Shown in pieces: positions 5,967 through 11,913 of a stretch of 11,913 bases of DNA. The stretch is from an uncultured Bacilli bacterium (GTDB lineage Bacteria > Bacillota_I > Bacilli_A > RF39 > UBA660), in the NCBI GenBank assembly GCA_934101745.1, contig CAKOSD010000019.1:1-11913 (forward strand), in the 5' to 3' direction. A program made the position numbers and the translations under genes. Within the stretch, counting starts at the first letter, position 1, and every line of letters begins with the position of its first letter. The notes under the pieces are model-generated. The model made no database searches. It saw only the letters and a program-made list of their open reading frames with translations, and had not been told where the DNA came from.

Positions 5967-7166
5967 CTAAAATTTACTTCCCTTTAGACCAAATTTACCG
6001 CCTTTAGCGCCTGCACCTTTATATCCTTCTAAAATATTGGATTCAAAAGAATGAACTTTTTTACTATTTTCTTGATAATTTTTAATGCCAATCTTGATAA
6101 TTTCTTCTAATAATTCACGGTACTTTTTGCCCTTTGGTTCCCACAAATAAAATGATAGTGAACCTGGAATAGAATTTATTTCATTAATATAAACTTTATT
6201 GTCATTTTTATCTATTAAAAAATCAATACGACAAACTCCTGATAAACCTACGGCTCTAAACGCTTTAACCGCTACCTCTTCTACTTCACTTTGCATTTTT
6301 TTATCTAACTTAGCCGGTACTTTACGTCCAAGAGTAGCCATCCCTTTACTAGGTTTATCTTTGGCATTACCAATATATTTATCAGCATAAGTAAGTAAAT
6401 GATGAACAGTAGTTACTTCTTCAATACAAGATACTTCTTGATATTTATAATCACCTAAAACGGAGATATTAACCTCACTTAAATTCTCTACAGCATGTTC
6501 AACTAAGATTTTTTTATCGTAAGAAATAGCCTCTTCAATAGCGCTTTTTAATTCTTCTTCATCTTTAGCAAAATTAATGCCTACTGAACTACCTAAAGTA
6601 GCTGGTTTTACAATTAAAGGATATTTTAATTTAGCACATTCTTTTAATATTTCCTCTTGCGACTCGCTATAATCAACATCATAAAACCAAGTAAAAGCAG
6701 TCATTGGTAAACCCTTACTTTGGAATACTAATTTTTGAGTTACTTTATCTTGAGCAACACTAGATGCGGCTACATCGGATTCGCAATAAGGAATACCCAC
6801 CGTTTGTAAATAACCTTGTAGAGTTCCATCTTCCATATTAGTACCATGACCAATTGGCAATACTAAATCCAGTTCCGTAACTATTTTCTTTAATAGACCT
6901 TTACTTTGTAAATAAAATTTACCCTTCTTATTAATTAAAGTTACATTACTAGTATATCTTTTAAGCAAATCCATATCTGTATAGGTATCCATATCTTTTA
7001 AGATTTCTCCTGTATACCACTGTCTATCTTTAGTTATATAAATAGGTATAACATCATACTTATCCTTATCTATAGCCTGCATTGCTTGAACAGCAGAAAT
7101 AACACTTACCTCATGTTCAACGGATACCCCGCCGAAAATTACACCTAATTTAATATTCATATTCAT
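5967..7166 (-). CDS. ddl: D-alanine-D-alanine ligase
   Basis: A 399-residue ATP-grasp ligase joining two D-alanines for the peptidoglycan stem peptide. Visible signatures are GGVSVEHEVS at 12-21 (E17 matches catalytic Glu15 of E. coli DdlB), HGTNMEDGTLQG at 107-118, VKPATLGSSVG at 186-196, the omega loop TYADKY at 259-264, and EINSIPGSLSFYLWE toward the C-terminus. K263-Y264 match the Lys215-Tyr216 pair of E. coli, and a Tyr there favours D-Ala over D-lactate as second substrate. The loop continues as SKGMATLGRKVPA, a clostridial style variant. After the fold (about 360) comes an unusual tail rich in Gly and Lys (YKGAGAKGGKFGLKGSKF, last 18 residues), so the protein is 30-40 residues longer than most Ddl. 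The ATG at 7166 has GGAAGG upstream; an ATG at 7160 is a possible alternative. It lies 37 bases after the MurF gene, whose product uses the dipeptide. Confidence 0.95.
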   Translation of the reverse strand: MNMNIKLGVIFGGVSVEHEVSVISAVQAMQAIDKDKYDVIPIYITKDRQWYTGEILKDMDTYTDMDLLKRYTSNVTLINKKGKFYLQSKGLLKKIVTELDLVLPIGHGTNMEDGTLQGYLQTVGIPYCESDVAASSVAQDKVTQKLVFQSKGLPMTAFTWFYDVDYSESQEEILKECAKLKYPLIVKPATLGSSVGINFAKDEEELKSAIEEAISYDKKILVEHAVENLSEVNISVLGDYKYQEVSCIEEVTTVHHLLTYADKYIGNAKDKPSKGMATLGRKVPAKLDKKMQSEVEEVAVKAFRAVGLSGVCRIDFLIDKNDNKVYINEINSIPGSLSFYLWEPKGKKYRELLEEIIKIGIKNYQENSKKVHSFESNILEGYKGAGAKGGKFGLKGSKF

Positions 7167-7203
7167 AATTTTTTTCCTTCCTTCTCAACTATTACTTTTT
7201 TAA

Positions 7204-8805
7204 TTATTCATTATAAGTATCTGGTAAATCATTTTCATATAAAGCATATATGTCTTTTTTACCTTTTAATTTATTAACTAAGATATATGTCTGTCTAACA
7301 TCATTAGTAATAATTATACGATCTTTATCATACTTTTTTGCCATTAAACCTTCATAAATAGGCTTAGTTTGTTTTTCACCAACTAAAATAACATAATCAG
7401 CAACCGCACTTATTTCTTCCCCAAACTCTCTGTTATACTTTTCTTCTTCTTTACCTAATTCCACCATTCCTGGTGTTACTACTACTTTATCCCCTGGCAT
7501 CATTCCAAGGACTTCTAATGCTACCTTAGCGCCCACCGGATTAGAGTTATAGGCATCATCAATTTGATACATATTCCCAATTTTTTTAAGTTCCAAACGA
7601 TGTTCAATAGGTTTAATCTTCATAACAGCAGCCTGTAATTTAGAAATTGAAATTCCAAATTCATAACCAACCGCTACAGCCGAAACAATATTAGAAATAT
7701 TATGACGTCCTAAAAGTCTAGTTTGAAATTCATAAGCTTTATTTTCTTTTTTAAAGAAAATTTTAAATGTCGACCCTTTATCATTACATTTGGTATCTAA
7801 ACAATAAAAGTCCGCCTTTTTATTATTAACGGCATACCAAACAACTCTTACCTTATTTTGTAAATCATAATTAACCTGTAGAGAATCATCCATATTTAGA
7901 AAAGCGATACCATCACTAGGTAAACTTTCAATAAGTTCAAATTTCGTTTTGATAATATTTTCTTGACTACCAAAAGTTTCTAAATGAGCTTTGCCAATCG
8001 TTGTAAGAAGACCATACTTAGGATGCACTAAATTACAAGCATTCTTAATTCTTCCTACTTTATAAGCCCCCATTTCGGCAATAAAAATTTCATCAAACTT
8101 AGTTAAATCATTATTAATGGTACTCATAAGTCCTACATCCGTATTAAAATTTTTCGGCGTTGGATGGGAAATATAATCCATCGAAAGAATTTCATTTAGA
8201 ATATTCTTACTACTAGTCTTCCCATAAGAACCAGTAATTCCTATAACTTTTAAATCTTTATAAGAAGCCAGTTTATCCTCAGCCATATGCCAAAACTTCT
8301 TATATATTCCTTTTTCAATTGGATCATTTATTAGTTTAACAAGATATACCATATAATAATTTAAAACTAACATTAAGGATGCTAGTACCAATAATACTTT
8401 AACATTACAATTAAATACTAAATAAAGTACTAAAGGTATTAAATTTAATATATAAAGAGTCATCATCTGTCTTTTAACTCGAGCCGTTTTAACTAGTGGT
8501 TTTTTAGCCTTTTCTACCATTATCGAATATTTTATTACTTCACTATCAAATAGATAAATTAAAGCACTAATAAAAAGTAATACTTTACTTAAAAAACTCC
8601 CGGTAAATAAAGCAATTACGGCTAAAATTAATCCAATTACATCATAATGTTTTAAAGCCACCTTTCTATTTTGCTTTAACCACTTTAAATAACGATTATT
8701 TTCGTTATATAAGTTTTGTTGTAACATATGAAGTGATTTTCTTGATTTAACTGTTACACTATAAAATATAATTAAAAATATTAAAACATTTATTAACAAT
8801 GTCAT
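7204..8805 (-). CDS. murF: MurF-like Mur ligase with N-terminal membrane domain
   Basis: A 533-residue ATP-dependent Mur ligase, probably adding D-Ala-D-Ala to the UDP-MurNAc-tripeptide. The usual soluble N-terminal UDP-binding domain is replaced by about 160 residues with roughly five hydrophobic segments (about 2-19, 56-72, 74-87, 116-132, 136-156). A conserved-looking stretch LHMLQQNLYN at 25-34 lies between the first two. The central domain begins near 185 with P-loop GITGSYGKTSSKN (189-201), then AEMGA, GKAH and TKFELIE (likely the carbamylated-Lys region). The C-terminal domain has RHNISN, IDDAYNSNP, TPGMVELG and YENDLPDTYNE, which are MurF hallmarks. The enzyme is therefore likely anchored at the inner face of the membrane. 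AGGAGG 8 bases before the ATG lies inside the end of the hydrolase gene, whose stop is one base from this start. It is followed by ddl. An amide ligase of another precursor is a less likely alternative. Confidence 0.9.
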   Translation of the reverse strand: MTLLINVLIFLIIFYSVTVKSRKSLHMLQQNLYNENNRYLKWLKQNRKVALKHYDVIGLILAVIALFTGSFLSKVLLFISALIYLFDSEVIKYSIMVEKAKKPLVKTARVKRQMMTLYILNLIPLVLYLVFNCNVKVLLVLASLMLVLNYYMVYLVKLINDPIEKGIYKKFWHMAEDKLASYKDLKVIGITGSYGKTSSKNILNEILSMDYISHPTPKNFNTDVGLMSTINNDLTKFDEIFIAEMGAYKVGRIKNACNLVHPKYGLLTTIGKAHLETFGSQENIIKTKFELIESLPSDGIAFLNMDDSLQVNYDLQNKVRVVWYAVNNKKADFYCLDTKCNDKGSTFKIFFKKENKAYEFQTRLLGRHNISNIVSAVAVGYEFGISISKLQAAVMKIKPIEHRLELKKIGNMYQIDDAYNSNPVGAKVALEVLGMMPGDKVVVTPGMVELGKEEEKYNREFGEEISAVADYVILVGEKQTKPIYEGLMAKKYDKDRIIITNDVRQTYILVNKLKGKKDIYALYENDLPDTYNE

Positions 8806-8806
8806 T

Positions 8807-9556
8807 TTACTTTCCTCCTAAAAAATTTATTAAAATATTAGTTACATAATCAATGCGTTCTAAATAAGCATAATGAGTTGCCCCGGGTATTTCAATCAAA
8901 GCCCCATCTTTAAGAAGTTTTTCTAGTTTACGAGCCTGTTCAATTGGTGCTGCGGTATCTAAAGTCCCCCAAATAAGTAAAGTTGGAGCAGTAATCTTGG
9001 TTGCACACTCACTTAAATCTTGATTAATTGTATTAACTAAAACCCTTCGCATAACCGGACTAGCATTTTTATAATCGGTTGAGCCAATATATTGTTTGGC
9101 AAGTTCAACTAAATCTTTAGTAAATGGTATCTTTTTTAAGCCTTTTAAAACTTTTTCTTTAAATGTAGGTTTATACTCTCTTATACAAGGTGCCCCAAAT
9201 AAAATCACTTTTTCGGTTTCATTACGACTAGCATAAATAATAGATAATCGGCCGCCAAATGAATGCCCAATCATAATAGGCTTCTTTATTTTCAAAGCCT
9301 GCAAAAATTCTTCAATTAAGCAGGTATAACTAAAAACATCAGTATCCATATTTGGTTCAGTTGAGGCCCCAAAACCTGGTAAATCTAAAATGGTAATCCG
9401 ATAGTTATTTTTAATGTTTTTATCATTTATTAATTTAAGGGCTAAAGGACGCATCATTTCCATATTCTGTCCCCAACCATGAAGCATCACAATATCCTTA
9501 GAACCTAACCCTAATTGATCATAAAATATATGTTTATTATTAACTACTACTTCCAT
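8807..9556 (-). CDS. Alpha/beta hydrolase
   Basis: A 249-residue cytosolic serine hydrolase of the alpha/beta fold. The oxyanion loop HGWGQ is at 26-30, the nucleophile elbow GHSFGG at 97-102 (Ser99), the acid D200 in WGTLDTAAP and the base His228 in GATHYAYLER. A small cap lies at about 125-180. It has no signal peptide, so it acts in the cytoplasm. The class includes esterases, C-C hydrolases and proline iminopeptidases, and the substrate cannot be assigned. It is the first gene of the operon with MurF and Ddl, which suggests, but does not show, a link to wall-precursor or lipid metabolism. The start at 9556 is well set: GAGGTGG at 9570-9564 lies 7 bases before the ATG, behind a TGCTATAAT promoter. 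Confidence 0.9.
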   Translation of the reverse strand: MEVVVNNKHIFYDQLGLGSKDIVMLHGWGQNMEMMRPLALKLINDKNIKNNYRITILDLPGFGASTEPNMDTDVFSYTCLIEEFLQALKIKKPIMIGHSFGGRLSIIYASRNETEKVILFGAPCIREYKPTFKEKVLKGLKKIPFTKDLVELAKQYIGSTDYKNASPVMRRVLVNTINQDLSECATKITAPTLLIWGTLDTAAPIEQARKLEKLLKDGALIEIPGATHYAYLERIDYVTNILINFLGGK

Positions 9557-9575
9557 AAAATTTCCACCTCAATTA

Positions 9576-9584
9576 ATTATAGCA
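9576..9584 (-). promoter_or_regulatory. Extended -10 promoter of the hydrolase-murF-ddl-pilin operon
   Basis: On the minus strand TGCTATAAT (9584-9576) is a TG-extended consensus -10 box. No clear -35 is visible. It lies about 20 bases before the 9556 ATG and just before the strong GAGGTGG ribosome binding site, so the leader is short, with no room for a riboswitch. Confidence 0.68.
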
Positions 9585-9727
9585 CGACTTTTCTAATTTA
9601 TTATGAATTTATAACTCTTTTTTCACAAAATTATGTCTATTGACATTAGATTATTTTTAATTTATTATCTCTATATAAATAATGAAAATAATTATATAAT
9701 TAAGTATAAGTTATATAGATATAGACT

Positions 9728-9764
9728 AAAAAAGATAAGCCTCATTTTAAACATAGCCTATCTT
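9728..9764 (-). terminator. Terminator of the peptidase-like/210-residue gene pair
   Basis: On the minus strand AAGATAGGCT (9764-9755) pairs with GGCTTATCTT (9741-9732) as 10 bp including two G-U wobbles, around a 13-nt loop, followed by TTTTTT (9733-9728). Plus-strand pairing would carry mismatches, so the orientation favours the minus-strand genes. The remainder of the gap between here and the hydrolase promoter (about 9585-9727) is very A+T-rich, and I see no gene in it. Confidence 0.72.
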
Positions 9765-9778
9765 CTATCACTATCCAT

Positions 9779-10411
9779 CTATCTCATCACTTTTTCTCTT
9801 AAAATAGTTACTCTAATTTTTAGATTTTCTTCTATTTCTTTTTTTAGCTCATTACATAGCATATTTAAAAAACTTGTTTTAGCCTTAGCATTTGTCAAAT
9901 ACTCCTCATCATTATATTGTTTCAGATTTTTTCCAAAAATAATTTTTATAACCAAAGAATCCGACAAGGCAAAATTTTTAGGTATCATGGGTCCATAGCA
10001 TCTATTAAATGGTTCATTAATATATTTACCATTAACAAAATTATTATTTAAAACTTCTTTATATGTTTTTTCAATCATCTTTATTGTATCTATATTATAT
10101 TTCTTTTCTTGATATACCTTTCTTAATTCATTTAAATCAATAACACTTAACTTTTCAATAAAGAAATCATTTATTATATAAATATAATTTAATCCCAAAT
10201 ACTCTCCTAAATCATTAATCAAATTAGACTTAGTTGGATGACCTTGACCAAAATCTAAATCACTATTTTTGATTTTATTATCATATAATTTTAAATCTAT
10301 TTTATTTTGTAAATATATTTCAAATAATTGTTTATAAGTTTTCTTTAAAATGCCATATTCTTCTAAAGAAATATTTTTAGATTTAATTAAATTTTCATTA
10401 CTATTTTGCAT
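9779..10411 (-). CDS. Unrecognised 210-residue cytosolic protein, coupled to the peptidase-like gene
   Basis: I do not recognise this family. The protein is 210 residues long, rich in Lys, Glu, Asn and Ile, predicted largely helical, with no signal peptide, membrane segment or metal motif. Its most hydrophobic stretch is around 74-87 (GLNYIYIINDFFI), too polar for a membrane helix. The C-terminal quarter (KKEIEENLKIRVTILREKVMR) is highly charged. Its ATG lies 2 bases after the stop of the large upstream gene, and AGGAG is embedded in that gene's last codons (GGAGAG TAA), so the two are tightly coupled. A terminator follows. Small cytosolic proteins placed directly after a secreted peptidase or toxin-like protein are often immunity proteins or chaperones; here that is only an inference from position. 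The plus-strand frame at 9633-9998 is a shadow. Confidence 0.8.
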   Translation of the reverse strand: MQNSNENLIKSKNISLEEYGILKKTYKQLFEIYLQNKIDLKLYDNKIKNSDLDFGQGHPTKSNLINDLGEYLGLNYIYIINDFFIEKLSVIDLNELRKVYQEKKYNIDTIKMIEKTYKEVLNNNFVNGKYINEPFNRCYGPMIPKNFALSDSLVIKIIFGKNLKQYNDEEYLTNAKAKTSFLNMLCNELKKEIEENLKIRVTILREKVMR

Positions 10412-10413
10412 AC

Positions 10414-11913
10414 TTACTCTCCTAAATTAATATTATTTCGATGATTTAATTGGTTTTCAAAACCAGTAATAAATTCTTGCTCTAATGCCTCTTGCGATTT
10501 AGGTATAGTTATTGGAACATCCACTTTAAAACAATTAAGAGAAATAATGCCATCATTACTTTCTACGTCTGAGACATCTAAAACATAAGAATTTCCCCAG
10601 GTAGAAACAATTATATTTCCATCATCTGTAACATTTGTAACTGACATTGCATGACCGCCACCATTACTATAAGATAAGGTATCATCCATATCATACAAAT
10701 TATAACCTTTAGTACCAGCAACTACTTTATATCCTTTCTTAGAATATTCTTCTATTTTATCATTTAAATCATCAGCAGAAACATCAATATCGACACTGAC
10801 TTCGACATCTAAATGGTACCTTTTTTTCATAAAATCACTAAATAAATACTGCATAGAATCCCATGTTCCACCGCCACCGTCGCTCCCAAGTTGAACTGGA
10901 TTATTGTTGTTTTCATCTATGTTATCATCACCATAAACTATTTGATCTAAGGTATAATCACTTGCCTCAGCCCATATATAGTTAAAAGCATCAAAAGCTA
11001 ATCGATATGTATTGTAATATTTTTTTCCAGAATCCTCTTTATACATCGGATACCCAAATATATTTTCGAACTGCTTTTCTCTTCCTTCAAAAGATTTAAA
11101 TACACTATTGGCAAAAGCAACATATCCACAACCAGTGTTACATATTTTATCTAAATAAGATACATATTCCTCCATACTAGCATCAGGAAACAACTCTTTT
11201 AAACCGTTAGCAATATATTCATCATAATAATAATTATTTTTATCAAGTAATTGACTATAGCCATCATCGGATTGGAAAGCCATTTGATTGCCACCATAAT
11301 TTTCATTAATATTATTTATATAACTATAATATCCAGTATCATCCATAAGAGAAATGTAATTATTTTTTAAATTTCTCAATTCTGATATACTAACAGTTTT
11401 GTTTGCTTCATTTAAGAAGACGAAGAAATAACGACCATTAGATAAATAGAAATCGGCTGCTGAGTGATTATTTGTATATGTTAGAATTTCTTCATCATCG
11501 CTTATAATTCCTTTACTTTTTAAAAATGTACTTAAAGTATCTTTAGAGTACATGATATCATCTAATTTAAAAGCATATTCATCATCCTCATCAAAACTAT
11601 CAACATGAAAATTCACATCCAATTTTTTTTCAAGACCACTGGTAGTTACATAGTACATATCTCCGTTTTTTAACCATAAACACGCCCCATTTTTCTGGTC
11701 ATATCCATATGAGGCTATTTCATTTTCATTTTCTATAACATTTTTATATTTTAAATAAGCCGCTAACTTATTTTTATCATACATTAGGCTGCTAACATTT
11801 ACAGTTTTATTATAATTATAATGGTCTTCAATGATACCATAATCAGTTATTCTGCCAAAATGACCATCTTTTAAAAAAAAGCCCCCGGTATTATCACCAT
11901 TATTATAGTATGT
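10414..11913 (-). CDS. Repeat protein with C-terminal papain/C39-like cysteine-peptidase-like domain, N-terminus outside window
   Basis: The frame is open to the right edge: the 43 codons upstream of the ATG at 11784 contain no stop, so that Met is internal and the 499 visible residues are a C-terminal part. The first 180 or so visible residues are tandem repeats (see the repeat entry). The rest resembles a papain-fold cysteine peptidase. Numbered from the internal Met at 11784, the nucleophile candidate is C219 in TGCGYVAFANSVF, the base candidate H378 in GGGHAMSVT, followed by DDGNIIVSTWGNSY (390s), where papain-like enzymes place an Asn/Asp-Trp-Gly turn. A Gly/Asp/Asn-rich loop (285-306) separates the halves. 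There is no sortase motif or membrane segment at the C-terminus, which ends NLGE. Secretion cannot be judged without the N-terminus. The exact family is not recognised; the domain may be a peptidase, a transglutaminase-like enzyme or an inactive relative. Confidence 0.75.
   Translation of the reverse strand, partial: TYYNNGDNTGGFFLKDGHFGRITDYGIIEDHYNYNKTVNVSSLMYDKNKLAAYLKYKNVIENENEIASYGYDQKNGACLWLKNGDMYYVTTSGLEKKLDVNFHVDSFDEDDEYAFKLDDIMYSKDTLSTFLKSKGIISDDEEILTYTNNHSAADFYLSNGRYFFVFLNEANKTVSISELRNLKNNYISLMDDTGYYSYINNINENYGGNQMAFQSDDGYSQLLDKNNYYYDEYIANGLKELFPDASMEEYVSYLDKICNTGCGYVAFANSVFKSFEGREKQFENIFGYPMYKEDSGKKYYNTYRLAFDAFNYIWAEASDYTLDQIVYGDDNIDENNNNPVQLGSDGGGGTWDSMQYLFSDFMKKRYHLDVEVSVDIDVSADDLNDKIEEYSKKGYKVVAGTKGYNLYDMDDTLSYSNGGGHAMSVTNVTDDGNIIVSTWGNSYVLDVSDVESNDGIISLNCFKVDVPITIPKSQEALEQEFITGFENQLNHRNNINLGE
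11377..11913 (-). repeat. Tandem protein repeats of about 60-77 residues
   Basis: Two repeats start 77 codons apart, MYDKNKLAAYLKYKNVI at 11784 and MYSKDTLSTFLKSKGII at 11553. They share MYxKxxLxxxLKxKxxIxxxxEI and then a xLxNGxxxxV strand (WLKNGDMYYV and YLSNGRYFFV). A third, partial copy lies upstream to the window edge, with FFLKDGHFGRI at the same place. The second half of each unit is looser and varies in length. The units probably form beta-rich modules, perhaps binding surfaces; more copies may lie beyond the edge. Confidence 0.72.

Noticed and set aside
6199..6390. Plus-strand open frame of 63 codons
   Set aside because: It is antisense to the well-conserved 3' half of ddl, with no start signals.
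9671..9718. Inverted repeat CTATATAA ... TTATATAG in the gap before the hydrolase gene
   Set aside because: Only 8 A+T-rich base pairs with a 32-base spacer in an A+T-rich stretch; expected by chance.
9633..9998. Plus-strand open frame of 121 codons, rich in Leu, Ile, Ser and Phe
   Set aside because: It lies opposite the 3' end of the 9779-10411 gene and across its terminator. Its composition is what antisense of a Lys/Asn/Glu-rich gene gives, and it has no ribosome binding site.

Overview
The window is strongly A+T-rich, densely coded bacterial DNA. Its gene families (FtsY with a YlxM-type regulator, a Gram-positive style Ddl, a membrane-anchored MurF-like ligase, a type IV prepilin), strong AGGAGG/GAGGTG ribosome binding sites and TATAAT -10 boxes point to a low-GC Firmicute (Bacillota), most likely a gut-type Bacilli, Erysipelotrichia or RF39-like lineage. 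That placement is inference. Tryptophans are encoded by TGG, and TGA serves as the ylxM stop, followed in frame by TAA. The Mycoplasma code is therefore not in use.

Layout. Positions 2-568 (+) hold the C-terminal part of a PAP2-type lipid phosphatase cut by the left edge, followed by a terminator. Positions 688-1825 (+) hold a two-gene unit, a class I SAM methyltransferase and a Nudix hydrolase, behind an extended -10 promoter. A long hairpin at 1830-1872 separates it from the minus-strand genes that converge on it. Everything from 1881 to the right edge is on the minus strand.

Minus-strand unit A (4763 down to 1881) is ftsY - fhs - ylxM. It joins the signal-recognition-particle receptor, formate-tetrahydrofolate ligase and the YlxM HTH protein. 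fhs sits where ylxM would usually follow ftsY directly, and ffh is absent. Unit B (9556 down to 4866) is alpha/beta hydrolase - membrane MurF-like ligase - D-Ala-D-Ala ligase - type IV prepilin-like protein - cytoplasmic HEFSH zinc-peptidase-like protein. It has a promoter at 9576-9584 and a terminator at 4817-4851. Ddl makes D-Ala-D-Ala and MurF attaches it to the UDP-MurNAc-tripeptide, so the core is lipid II precursor synthesis. The pilin and metallopeptidase ride at its 3' end. Unit C (right edge down to 9779) is a large protein open to the window edge, with about three tandem repeats and a C-terminal papain/C39-like cysteine-peptidase-like domain. It is followed 2 nt later by an unrecognised 210-residue cytosolic protein and a terminator. 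Unit C is the best candidate for an undescribed system, possibly effector plus immunity or accessory protein.

One architectural theme recurs: at most gene junctions the ribosome binding site of the downstream gene is built over the last codons or stop codon of the upstream gene, which suggests strong translational coupling. I saw no tRNA, rRNA, IS element, CRISPR array or riboswitch. No gap without a gene exceeds 300 bases; the largest is 9557-9778.
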